Source: Caulobacteraceae bacterium
GTDB lineage: Bacteria > Pseudomonadota > Alphaproteobacteria > Caulobacterales > Caulobacteraceae
Direction: 5' to 3'
Assembly (NCBI GenBank): GCA_003161535.1
Contig: PMOM01000210.1
Span: forward strand, 1,930 to 11,971
Length of the DNA stretch: 10,042 nt
Position numbers and translations under genes: made by a program. The notes under the pieces are model-generated. The model ran no database searches. It was not told where the DNA came from and saw only the letters and a list, made by a program, of their open reading frames with translations. Below are positions 1 through 7,433 of this stretch, piece after piece. Within the stretch, counting starts at the first letter, position 1; each line of letters opens with the position of its first letter.

Positions 1-1623
1 CTGGGTCTCGCCGATCAGATGCAAGCCCTCGATGAACCAGAAGGTGCAGAAGTTAAAGGCGGTCTCCGGCGCGCCAAAGTCGTCGGGCAGATCGTAACGC
101 ATCAGGTTCGAGCCGCGGCGAAGATGCTTTTCGATCGCCTTGAGCGTATCGCGGTTTCGCGGATCGTCGGGGGTCAGGAAACGCAGATCCACCAACTGCG
201 TCAGGCTCGCATCCAGCTCGTCGCCGCCAAAGGTCGCGGTGAAATACCCTGCCTTCGCGTTCCAGGCCTTGTCTTCGATGGTGGCGCGGATCTTCGCGGC
301 GCGGGCGTTCCAGAATTTCGCGCGGGCCGCCAGGCCCAGCTTGTCGGCGGCATTGCCCAACCGATCGCATGCCGCCCAGCACATTGCCGCCGAATAGGTG
401 TGCACGGCGGCCCGCGTGCGCAGTTCCCACAGGCCCGCGTCGGGCTTATCGTAGAGGGCGAAGGCCTTCTCACCGACGCCTTCGAGCACCTTGAAGTCGG
501 CATGAGTGGCGGGACGAAGCAGGCGTTCGTCGAAGAACGCCTGGACGTTGGAAAGGACAATCTGTCCGTAGACGTCGTGCTGATCGTGCTCGTGGGCCTG
601 ATTGCCCACCCGCACGGGTCCCATGCCGCGATAACCCGGCAAGGTGTCGATGATCCGCTCGGTGAGGATCGGCTCATAGCCGACGCCATAGACCGGCTGG
701 ATGCGCGCGCCGTTGGCGGCATCGACGATGTTGCGCAGGTACCCCAGGTAGTTCTCCAGGATATCCACCGCTCCCAGCCGATTGAGCGCCTGGACCACGT
801 AGTAGGCGTCGCGGATCCAGCAGTAGCGATAGTCCCAGTTGCGACCGCTTCCCGGAGCCTCTGGAATGGAGGTGGTGAGCGCCGCCACGATCGCTCCGGT
901 CTCCTCGTAGGCGCACAGCTTTAGGGTGATGGCGGCGCGTATGACCGCTTCTTGCCATTCGAGGGGCACCGCGAGGGTGCGGACCCATTCGCGCCAATAG
1001 GCGCAGGTGTCCTCCAACATGCCGTTGGCGGTGGAAAGCACCTCGCCCTGGAAGGGCTCGTCCGGGCCCAGAAAGAGGGCGGCGTCGCCCTCTAGGCGGA
1101 AGCTGCGTTCGTCCAGGATATGCGAGACTGGAAGGTTGCTGGTCAGGCGAAGGGTAATATCCGTGCCCGCGTAGCGGATATGATTGGAACCCGATGTGGT
1201 CGGCGCGGCGCTAGCTCCCCAGTCGGCGGTGGGGCGCAGGCGAATGGCGATGCGCGGCGCCCCGGTCAATGGACGCAGGATGCGGAAGAACGAGGCCGGA
1301 CGATATCCTCGGCCGTAAAGCCGAAAGCGCGGCGCGAAATCGAGAATCTCCATCGCGGCGCCGGATTCGTCGGTGATCTGAGTGCGCAAAATCGGCGTGT
1401 TGCGAAGATAAGCTTGCTGGGTCTTTGCGGCCCCAACGACTTCCACCGACCAGAAACCCCGCGCCGCGCCATCCGTCGGATCGGCGGTGCTGAGCAGGCT
1501 CGAAAACACCGGATCGCTATCCACCCTGGGCGCGCAACACCAGACAAAGCGGCCCTGGCGGTCAACGAGGGCGCTGATCGAGGAGTTGCCGATCGGCGCC
1601 AGATCAAGGTCGGCGGCTGTCAC
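1..1623 (-). CDS. Glycoside hydrolase family 15 protein (glucoamylase/trehalase-like), 3' end cut by window
   Basis: The frame is open for 541 codons from a GTG at 1623-1621 to the window edge, so the C-terminus is missing. GH15 enzymes are inverting (alpha/alpha)6-barrel exo-hydrolases that release glucose from alpha-glucans or, in some bacterial members, split trehalose. The start gives V-T-A-A-D-L-D-L-A-P-I-G-N-S, the usual GH15 opening (IGN). Further family motifs are TGAIVAALTTSIPE (about 242-255), NWDYRYCWIRDA (262-273), PVRVGN (336-341) followed by HDVYG (349-353), and DAGLWELR (395-402), whose Glu400 is the likely general acid. Near the edge comes FNFCTFWFIEGLH. The second catalytic Glu normally lies further on and cannot be seen. 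A GGAGG at 1635-1631 sits 7 nt before the GTG, which overlaps the otsB TGA (GTGA), so translation is probably coupled. No signal peptide is seen; the protein is likely cytosolic. Glucoamylase versus trehalase cannot be decided from sequence. Confidence 0.9.
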   Translation of the reverse strand, partial: MTAADLDLAPIGNSSISALVDRQGRFVWCCAPRVDSDPVFSSLLSTADPTDGAARGFWSVEVVGAAKTQQAYLRNTPILRTQITDESGAAMEILDFAPRFRLYGRGYRPASFFRILRPLTGAPRIAIRLRPTADWGASAAPTTSGSNHIRYAGTDITLRLTSNLPVSHILDERSFRLEGDAALFLGPDEPFQGEVLSTANGMLEDTCAYWREWVRTLAVPLEWQEAVIRAAITLKLCAYEETGAIVAALTTSIPEAPGSGRNWDYRYCWIRDAYYVVQALNRLGAVDILENYLGYLRNIVDAANGARIQPVYGVGYEPILTERIIDTLPGYRGMGPVRVGNQAHEHDQHDVYGQIVLSNVQAFFDERLLRPATHADFKVLEGVGEKAFALYDKPDAGLWELRTRAAVHTYSAAMCWAACDRLGNAADKLGLAARAKFWNARAAKIRATIEDKAWNAKAGYFTATFGGDELDASLTQLVDLRFLTPDDPRNRDTLKAIEKHLRRGSNLMRYDLPDDFGAPETAFNFCTFWFIEGLHLIGETQ

Positions 1624-2423
1624 GCTGCGGCCTCCAAACCGCGCTGTAGCCAAGCCTGGGCGGCGGCGACGTCAGCCAGGCCATAGCGAGCCGCGGTCGG
1701 CCGGCGGGCGCCCACGACGACGCCGAAACCTCCCAGGGCGGAGGCGGCGCGGAAGCCGTGTTCGTCGGTGAGGTCGTCGCCCAGGAAGATCGGCGAGAAA
1801 CCGGCGAAAGGCGGCTCGGCCATGAACGCCTCGACCGCGGCGCCCTTGTCGGGCCCCAGGGCTCGCAGCTCGACGACGCTCTCACCCTCCTGGACGATGA
1901 GGCCCAAAGTAGCACCAAGCCGCTTGGCCAGATCGCGGCAGGCTTCCGCCGCCAGCGGCGCTTTGCGGTAGTGCAAGGCGACGGCGACGCACTTGTCTTC
2001 CACAAGCAGGCAGGAGTCGGCCTTGGCGAATGCCCGGAAAGCGGCCGCCGCTTCGCCGATCCGCTCGTCCGCCGCCGCGGCGATGATCCGTCCGTCGGCT
2101 GTTCTGCGCACCAGACCGTGGACGGCCGCCACCGCCGTGATCCGGCCCTCGAGGACCCGGTCGAGATCCCCCAGCGCCCGGCCGCTGATCACCGCCAGCC
2201 TGCCAGACAAGGCATGGGTGAGCGCGTCGAGCAGACGTCGTCGGCGCGCGTCGGGCTTGACCGCGCTCGGCGTTTCCTCAATGGGCGCCAAGGTGCCGTC
2301 GAGGTCGGCGAAGAGTGCGATGGCCGACAGGGCCAGCGTTGGCGGGGCGGCGAGGTCGATCTCGAGCGTCGAGCCTTGCGAGACATTCATGAAGCTTATT
2401 GTCCCCTCGGGAGTCGGGGCCAT
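1620..2423 (-). CDS. otsB: Trehalose-6-phosphate phosphatase (OtsB)
   Basis: The 267-aa product should remove phosphate from trehalose-6-phosphate, the second step of the OtsA/OtsB trehalose pathway, in the cytosol. All four HAD-superfamily motifs are present: motif I FADLDGTLAPI with nucleophile Asp40 and Asp42; motif II VISGR with Ser80; motif III Lys193 in LGPDKGAA; motif IV FLGDDLTDEHGF with Asp216, Asp217 and Asp220. The region between motifs II and III (about 95-185) matches the OtsB cap domain. Length is normal for the family. The ATG at 2423 has no clear ribosome site. An in-frame ATG at 2390 (MNVSQGS) follows a GAGGGG at a rather long 12-nt spacing, so the true N-terminus could be 11 residues shorter. 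It lies 58 bp after the debranching enzyme and overlaps the GH15 gene by 4 bp, which indicates one operon. The synthase OtsA is not in the window. Confidence 0.93.
   Translation of the reverse strand: MAPTPEGTISFMNVSQGSTLEIDLAAPPTLALSAIALFADLDGTLAPIEETPSAVKPDARRRRLLDALTHALSGRLAVISGRALGDLDRVLEGRITAVAAVHGLVRRTADGRIIAAAADERIGEAAAAFRAFAKADSCLLVEDKCVAVALHYRKAPLAAEACRDLAKRLGATLGLIVQEGESVVELRALGPDKGAAVEAFMAEPPFAGFSPIFLGDDLTDEHGFRAASALGGFGVVVGARRPTAARYGLADVAAAQAWLQRGLEAAA
1631..1635 (-). promoter_or_regulatory. Ribosome binding site fixing the GTG start of the GH15 gene
   Basis: GGAGG on the minus strand lies 7 nt upstream of the GTG at 1623-1621, inside the end of otsB. Its spacing supports this GTG, which overlaps the otsB stop codon as GTGA, over any later start. 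Confidence 0.7.
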
Positions 2424-2481
2424 AACGTGACGCCCGGCGCTTTGATCCCGATGTCCTTTGGGCCAACGCCCCGGCGCGCGG

Positions 2482-4629
2482 TCACCCCTCGATGATCACC
2501 GACACCGCGGGATCCGAACACGGCCCCGGGATTACCGCGATTCTGCCGGCTAATCTTTGGAACTGAATGTCGACAACGCCGTCGCCGACGGCGAGGGACT
2601 CAAGGGTGAGTTGGTCGACGCCGTCGGGGAGCGTGGGGCGGATCAATCGTACTTCCTTGCGCCAGGCATCAATGGAGAGGCCCAGACCCGCCTGCATCAT
2701 CATGAATGTCGAGCCGGCCGCCCAGGCCTGGGGCATGCACGCCACCGGATAGGCGATCGGCGGCTCATCCGGCTCGCGGGCGAATCCGCAGAGCAGCTCG
2801 GGCATCCGCATGTCGAAGCTCTTGGCGGCGTCGAAGAGATCGCGCAGCACCTTGACCACACCCGCTCGCTCGCCATAGCGCGCCATGCCCATCAAGGCGA
2901 TGGCGGTGTCATGGGGCCAGATGGAGCCGTTGTGGTACGACATGGGATTGAAGCGCGCGCCGCCGGTGGCGAGGGTGCGGATGCCCCAGCCGCTGTCGAA
3001 ATGGTGCGAAAGCAATCTTTGCGAGACCAGAGCCGCCCGGTCCGGCGTCGGCAGGCCGACAAAGAGCAGGTGGCCCGGATTGGAGGACTGGGGGGCGCAG
3101 ACCTTGCCCTCGCCATCGATGGCCAAGGCATAATAGCCGCGCTCTTCCATCCAGAAGCGCGTCTCGACGGCCTCGCGCATCGCCTCGGCCCGCCGCGACC
3201 ATTCGGCCCCGCCCGGCTCGCCCAGCCGCTCGGCCATCGTCGCCATGGCCAGCCACGCGGCGTAGGCGTAGCCCTGCACCTCGACCAGCGCGATCGGTCC
3301 GGTGGCGAAGCGGCCATCCTCGTGAAAGACCGAATCGATACTGTCCTTCCACCCTTGGTTGGCCAGGCCGCTCTGCGCGCCGCGGACATAGTCGATCAAG
3401 CCGTCGCCATTGGAATCGCCAAAGGTCTCCAGCCAGCCCGCGGCGCCCACCAGCGCCGGCCAAAGCTGGCGGATCAGGGCCAGGTCGCCGGTTCGCTGCA
3501 GATAGGCGCCGGCCAGGGCAACGAACAGCGGCGTGGTGTCGACACCGCCATAGTAGAGGCCGAAGGGGATTTCGCGTAGCGCCGCCATCTCGCCGCCGCG
3601 CGTCTCATGCATGATTTTGCCCGGGGCGCAGTCGCCGAAGGCCGACACCTGATCGGCCTGGCGCATGGCCAAATAGGTCAGCACGCCCTTGGCCAGGGAC
3701 GGATCCAACCACAGCATCTGCCAGGCGGTGATGATCCCATCGCGGCCGAAGGGCGTGGAAAACCAGGGGATGCCCGCGTAGGGGTAGAGGCCGGTGGGCA
3801 GCACGGTGGTGAGCACCGCGACATCCGCGCGCGACTGTTCCAGCCATGCGCTAAACGCCCCATCGGCGGCGCGCAGCTGGGCGCCTTCGTCCTTGATCTC
3901 GCGTACCGCGCGATGCGCCTGGGTGACCGCGCCCTGGAAACGGTGCCGCGACGGCCGCTCGTCCTCGCAGGCGCCGGCTTCCAGAAACAGGTCCATCCGC
4001 CGCCCAGGCGCCAGGGCGAACATGAAATCGGCTCGCGAGGCCGTCAGACGCCATGGCGGCTCGGAGAACGTCACGCCGCCGGTCCGTCCGCGACCATCCA
4101 GGCCCTGATAGGCGAAGGTCACTCCACGGCCGGTGAGCCTTGGCTCATCGGTCAGCCCCCGGGCCGGACGCTTGAGGCCCCTGACCTCGAAGATGTCGCG
4201 AAAATCGGCGCCATATTCGAAGGCGATGGGCAGCATGACCTCGTCGAGGCCGAAGTTGGTCAGGCGCAGACGCTCGAACAGATGGCCGTGGTGCAGACAT
4301 CGCTTTCGCTCGACGTGGATGACACCGCGCGGCGTTGTGCGCCCGCCCACGGGCGGCAGGGCGAGATTGGCCCCGTTGAAGGTGAACACGGCGTTGTCGC
4401 GGGACAGGCCGAAGCTCAGTTTCGATGGACGCTTGTCGCCGATCAGGAGGCGTAGGCGCGAAAGGATGCGCGTGCCGTCGCCAAACAGACCATCGACTCC
4501 GCCGCGGATGTCGCCCCAGGCGTCGGCGACGATGAAGGCGTCGCCGTCCTTGATCGATAGAAGCTGGGCAAGATCGCCATCGGCGACCGCCTCGTCCGGC
4601 TCCAGGTCGCCAGCGGCGAGGTCATCCAT
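2482..4629 (-). CDS. Amylo-alpha-1,6-glucosidase / glycogen-debranching-like enzyme
   Basis: This 715-aa protein has the two-part plan of bacterial glycogen-debranching-like enzymes. A beta-rich N-terminal domain (about 20-235, GDE_N-type, starting around AFIVADAWGDI and GLFGDGTRILSR) precedes an (alpha/alpha)6-barrel domain (about 265-655). Characteristic barrel motifs are FSTPFGRDGIITAWQ (290-304), PGKIMHETRGGEM (336-348), YYGGVDTTPLFV (359-370), DSNGDGLIDY (405-414), NQGWKDS (424-430, with Asp429 a likely catalytic acid), VQGYAYAAWLA (451-461), SYHNGSIWPHDTA (564-576) and MPQAWAAGS (632-640). The family is expected to cut alpha-1,6 glucosidic links in branched alpha-glucans, but many members are untested. 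No signal peptide is seen, so it is probably cytosolic. It begins 12 bp after the glycosyltransferase stop codon and in the same frame (TGA, four codons, ATG). There is no good ribosome site, so translation may be coupled. Exact substrate is uncertain. Confidence 0.88.
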   Translation of the reverse strand: MDDLAAGDLEPDEAVADGDLAQLLSIKDGDAFIVADAWGDIRGGVDGLFGDGTRILSRLRLLIGDKRPSKLSFGLSRDNAVFTFNGANLALPPVGGRTTPRGVIHVERKRCLHHGHLFERLRLTNFGLDEVMLPIAFEYGADFRDIFEVRGLKRPARGLTDEPRLTGRGVTFAYQGLDGRGRTGGVTFSEPPWRLTASRADFMFALAPGRRMDLFLEAGACEDERPSRHRFQGAVTQAHRAVREIKDEGAQLRAADGAFSAWLEQSRADVAVLTTVLPTGLYPYAGIPWFSTPFGRDGIITAWQMLWLDPSLAKGVLTYLAMRQADQVSAFGDCAPGKIMHETRGGEMAALREIPFGLYYGGVDTTPLFVALAGAYLQRTGDLALIRQLWPALVGAAGWLETFGDSNGDGLIDYVRGAQSGLANQGWKDSIDSVFHEDGRFATGPIALVEVQGYAYAAWLAMATMAERLGEPGGAEWSRRAEAMREAVETRFWMEERGYYALAIDGEGKVCAPQSSNPGHLLFVGLPTPDRAALVSQRLLSHHFDSGWGIRTLATGGARFNPMSYHNGSIWPHDTAIALMGMARYGERAGVVKVLRDLFDAAKSFDMRMPELLCGFAREPDEPPIAYPVACMPQAWAAGSTFMMMQAGLGLSIDAWRKEVRLIRPTLPDGVDQLTLESLAVGDGVVDIQFQRLAGRIAVIPGPCSDPAVSVIIEG

Positions 4630-4641
4630 GGGCGAAGGTCG

Positions 4642-5742
4642 TCAGGCGAGTTGAGCGAACATCTTTGGTTTGTCGCCCGCCGAATAGTCCGGCGCAAGGT
4701 CCGGCGCATATGTGCAGCGGGCCAGGCGGTCGGCGTAGAGGTCGAGGTAGCCGCGGGCCATGGCGGTGGCGGAGAATCGCCGGGCAAATCGGCGACGCAC
4801 CTCGCGCCGGTCGAGGCCCTGGGCGGCGCGGACCGCGTCCACCGCCTGGTCTTCGCCGTCCACCACGAAGCCGGTGACGCCGTCATCGACGATTTCCCGC
4901 GTCGAGCCATGGTCGTAGGCGATCACCGGCGTGCCGCAGCCCATGGCTTCGATCATCACCAGACCGAAGGGTTCGGGCCATTCGATGGGAAAGAGCAGGG
5001 CTTCGGCGCCGCCCAGGAACTCCGACTTTTGGCCATCGCCGATCTCGCCGATGAATTCGATCAGCGGATGGTCGAGTAAGGGACGGATGTAGGTCTCGAA
5101 ATAGGTGAGATCCGCGGCGTCCACCTTGGCGGCGATTTTCAAGGGCATGCCGACGCGCTTGGCGATGGCGATGGCCCGGTCCGGGCCCTTTTCCGGCGAT
5201 ATCCGGCCCAGGAACGCGAGATAGCCTCGCGGTTTGCTCTCGAACCGGTAAAGCGCCTCGGGCATGCCGTGGTAGACCGTGCCGGCCCAGTTGGCGAAGG
5301 GCAGGGCGGCCCGCTGAGCGTCGGAAATCGACACCAGGGGATATTTCGGCCAGCGGCGATAAACCTCGGAGAGGTCCTTGATGTCCAACCGCCCGTGCAG
5401 GGTGGTAAGGGTGCGCGCGGCAATGGCCTCGAACATCGGGAAGTGAATCATGTCCACGTGAAAGTGGATGATATCGAAACGCTCCCGCTGGCTGGCCAGC
5501 TCGCTGAGCATGGTCATGTGGGCGGCCAGATCCGACTTCAGAGGCGCGGGATCCAGCCGGATGGCCTGGTCGCGCACGGCGACCAGTTCGGCGCGCGTCT
5601 TGGCGTCGGCGCTGGAAAACAGCGTTACCTCGTGGCCCAGGTCGACCAGGGCGTCGCAGAGGTGCGCGACGACCCTCTCGGTCCCACCATAGAGCTTGGG
5701 CGGCACCGCTTCGTAGAGTGGACTGATCTGGGCGATTTTCAT
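4642..5742 (-). CDS. GT4-family glycosyltransferase (GT-B fold)
   Basis: The 366-aa product should transfer a sugar from a nucleotide donor to an unknown acceptor. The N-terminal Rossmann half starts MKIAQISPLYEAVPP with the glycine-rich YGGTERVV loop (about 18-25), and HFHVD follows near 93-97. The C-terminal half carries the donor-site motifs FLGRISPEKG (177-186) and the EX7E-type EPFGLVMIEA (Glu257, Glu265), followed by GCGTPVIA. No membrane segment is seen. ATG at 5742 is preferred because GGAG at 5753-5750 sits 6 nt upstream; a GTG at 5754 would add four residues but overlaps that site. It is the first gene of the minus-strand cluster with a debranching-type enzyme, OtsB and a GH15 enzyme. 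This suggests work on alpha-glucan, trehalose or a trehalose-derived oligosaccharide, although motifs do not reveal donor or product. Confidence 0.9.
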   Translation of the reverse strand: MKIAQISPLYEAVPPKLYGGTERVVAHLCDALVDLGHEVTLFSSADAKTRAELVAVRDQAIRLDPAPLKSDLAAHMTMLSELASQRERFDIIHFHVDMIHFPMFEAIAARTLTTLHGRLDIKDLSEVYRRWPKYPLVSISDAQRAALPFANWAGTVYHGMPEALYRFESKPRGYLAFLGRISPEKGPDRAIAIAKRVGMPLKIAAKVDAADLTYFETYIRPLLDHPLIEFIGEIGDGQKSEFLGGAEALLFPIEWPEPFGLVMIEAMGCGTPVIAYDHGSTREIVDDGVTGFVVDGEDQAVDAVRAAQGLDRREVRRRFARRFSATAMARGYLDLYADRLARCTYAPDLAPDYSAGDKPKMFAQLA

Positions 5743-5749
5743 GGCAAGC

Positions 5750-5753
5750 TCCA
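5750..5753 (-). promoter_or_regulatory. Ribosome binding site deciding the glycosyltransferase start
   Basis: GGAG on the minus strand is 6 nt before the ATG at 5742-5740, and the protein then begins MKIAQISPLYE as GT4 proteins do. The upstream in-frame GTG at 5754 overlaps this site and is unlikely to be used. Confidence 0.65.
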
Positions 5754-5776
5754 CGCGAACTGATGGTCAAGGCCAT

Positions 5777-5801
5777 AAGAGGTTGGCAGGCCAGTTGTTC
5801 C
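5777..5801 (-). promoter_or_regulatory. Candidate EcfG-type (general stress) promoter for the glycosyltransferase operon
   Basis: On the minus strand, GGAAC at 5801-5797 is followed after 16 nt by TCTT (5780-5777). Alphaproteobacterial EcfG/SigT promoters are described as GGAAC, 16-17 nt, then a cGTT-like -10. The -35 and spacing match but only two of four -10 bases do. The distance to the ATG at 5742 (about 35 nt from the -10) suits a short leader. The same stretch could be a chance match or a weak sigma-70 promoter (TTGGGA, 18 nt, TCTTAT). Confidence 0.25.
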
Positions 5802-5961
5802 CAATATGGGGAGGGATTCGCGACGCTGAAGACCGATGGCGTCGGATTGGGCGCCTCTTGGGGCTTGGCGCCCACTGGCGGGCCGATCGAACTTTCGGCT
5901 GACAAACCCTTGAACCTCGTTACCTTGCCCATCGGACCAGGGCCATTGGCGCCCCGGCGGC

Positions 5962-5966
5962 GGAGG
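5962..5966 (+). promoter_or_regulatory. Ribosome binding site deciding the MFS transporter start
   Basis: GGAGG at 5962-5966 directly abuts an ATG at 5967, which leaves no room for initiation there, but it is spaced an ideal 6 nt from the GTG at 5973. This selects GTG 5973 as the start and leaves the upstream open frame as leader. Confidence 0.7.
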
Positions 5967-5972
5967 ATGCCG

Positions 5973-7424
5973 GTGAGCGAGGCGACCTTGGAAGCCGACA
6001 TGGCCGTGCTTCCGGCCCTGACCTATGACCCGAAGGCGAAACTGACCCTCGGCGCGGGGTGCTGGTCCCTCTTCGAAGGGGCGAGAATCCCTTACGTCCT
6101 GCTGATCACCATCTACATCTTCATGCCCTACCTCGCTCAGAGCGTGGTGGGCGACCCGGTCAAGGGTCAGGAGGCGATCTCCCGCTGGAGCCAGTACGCC
6201 GGCTGGGCGGTGATGCTGACCGCCCCGTTCCTGGGCGCCTCGATCGACAAGCTTGGACGGCGCAAGATCTGGCTGGCCCTCATCGCCGGCCTGATGATCC
6301 CTCTGATGGCGTCCCTTTGGTTCACCAAGGCCGATCACAGCGGTCTGAGCGTCACGCAGGCGCTGATCATCACCACGGTGGTTGGCGTCCTCTATGCGTG
6401 GTCGGAGGTGCTGCACAATTCGCTGCTGGTGCGCGCCGCGGGGCTGTCGGCGGCGCACAAGGCCTCCGGACTGGCGCTGGCGCTCGGTAACGCCTTCGGG
6501 GTCGCGGCCCTGGGCTTCACCGCCTGGGCCTTCGCCCTGCCCGGATTACCGCAGACCTCCAGTTGGTCCTGGCTGCCGCACGCGCCGCTATTTGGCCTGC
6601 AGCGAGCGGTGCATGAACCCGAGCGAGTGGTGGCGTTGCTGGCGGCGGGAATCTTCGCGGTTGGCGCCCTGCCATTCTTTCTTTTCACTCCCGATGCCCC
6701 GTCAACGGGCGTGGCGCCGCTTCACGCCCTGAGGCGCGGGGCGGCCGATCTTTGGAGCATGGTCAAGACCGTCGGGCGCTATCGCAACGCGGCGATCTTC
6801 CTGTCGGCGCGAATGTTCTACGTCGATGGCATGACGGCGATCCTCATCTATTCGGGTGTCTACGCGGTCGGCGTCATGAAGTGGCATGCGCTGGAGATGC
6901 TGTTCTACGGCATCATCCTGAGCATCCTGGCCGTGCTCGGCGGCTTCGTCGGGCGTTGGCTGGACAACGGCCTGGGCCCCAAGCGGGCCGTGCAGCTCGA
7001 AATCGGCATGTCCCTGTTGGGCATCATCGCCCTTCTGGGCATGGGTCCAGATCAGATCCTCTACTTCTGGCATTATCATTCCGCCGCCCACGCCAATCTC
7101 TGGCAGGGGCCGTTCTTCCGAACCCTGCCGGAATGGATCTTCCTGCTGATCGGCTTTTCCAACGCGGTCTTCATCACCGCCCATTACGCCTCGAGCCGCA
7201 CTTTGTTGACGCGGCTGACGCCGCCCGAGCAGACCGGAGCGTTCTTCGGCGTCTACGCCCTGTCGGGAACCGCCACCAGCTGGCTTGGACCGTTTCTGGT
7301 CAACCAGGGAACCCGAGCCTTCAAGACCCAGCAGGGCGGCTTCGCCACGGTCACCCTGTTGCTCGCCATCGGTTTTGTCGGACTGCTTTTCGTCCGCGGC
7401 GGTGATCGCCCGGCCCGGTCGTAA
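5973..7424 (+). CDS. MFS transporter, UMF1/Atg22-like
   Basis: From the GTG start the protein is 483 aa, a usual MFS length. It is very hydrophobic, with segments near residues 39-55 (IPYVLLITIYIFMPYLA), 75-91 and 99-117, and enough later segments for about 12 helices. The loop between the second and third segments, GASIDKLGRRK (88-98), is the MFS signature between TM2 and TM3. The late motif FGVYALSGTATSWLGPFLV resembles the FGLYALSGKATxxLGP stretch of the UMF1/Atg22-like family, which is the basis of the subfamily call. It sits in the inner membrane; substrate is unknown. It diverges from the trehalose/glucan cluster, so export or import of a related sugar is possible but unproven. It ends 9 bp before rsmE and may be cotranscribed with it. 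In-frame starts at 5763 and 5967 were rejected on ribosome-site spacing. Confidence 0.82.
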   Translation: MSEATLEADMAVLPALTYDPKAKLTLGAGCWSLFEGARIPYVLLITIYIFMPYLAQSVVGDPVKGQEAISRWSQYAGWAVMLTAPFLGASIDKLGRRKIWLALIAGLMIPLMASLWFTKADHSGLSVTQALIITTVVGVLYAWSEVLHNSLLVRAAGLSAAHKASGLALALGNAFGVAALGFTAWAFALPGLPQTSSWSWLPHAPLFGLQRAVHEPERVVALLAAGIFAVGALPFFLFTPDAPSTGVAPLHALRRGAADLWSMVKTVGRYRNAAIFLSARMFYVDGMTAILIYSGVYAVGVMKWHALEMLFYGIILSILAVLGGFVGRWLDNGLGPKRAVQLEIGMSLLGIIALLGMGPDQILYFWHYHSAAHANLWQGPFFRTLPEWIFLLIGFSNAVFITAHYASSRTLLTRLTPPEQTGAFFGVYALSGTATSWLGPFLVNQGTRAFKTQQGGFATVTLLLAIGFVGLLFVRGGDRPARS

Positions 7425-7433
7425 GAGCGCGGG

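Larger units (their letters stand above)
5743..5972. promoter_or_regulatory. Divergent intergenic region between glycosyltransferase and MFS transporter
   Basis: These 230 bp separate two genes pointing away from each other, so both promoters should lie here. The transporter frame stays open across most of it (an ATG-initiated frame from 5763), but the resulting peptide has no membrane or family-like character, and the ribosome site at 5962-5966 argues for a start at 5973. A GANTC sequence (GATTC, 5815-5819) is a possible CcrM methylation site if this is Caulobacterales. No confident sigma-70 promoter could be read for the transporter. One stress-type candidate faces the glycosyltransferase and is listed separately. 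Confidence 0.6.

Noticed and set aside
19..924. 301-codon plus-strand open frame at the left end
   Set aside because: It lies opposite the GH15 gene, whose minus-strand frame has continuous family motifs to the edge.
1..1623. Possible frameshifted or broken GH15 gene, suggested by only short closed frames here
   Set aside because: Codon-by-codon reading from GTG 1623 shows one open frame to position 1; it only lacks a stop because the window ends.
2557..4455. Two long plus-strand open frames (2557-3579 and 3607-4455)
   Set aside because: Both are shadows of the debranching enzyme, which reads without interruption and with conserved motifs on the minus strand.
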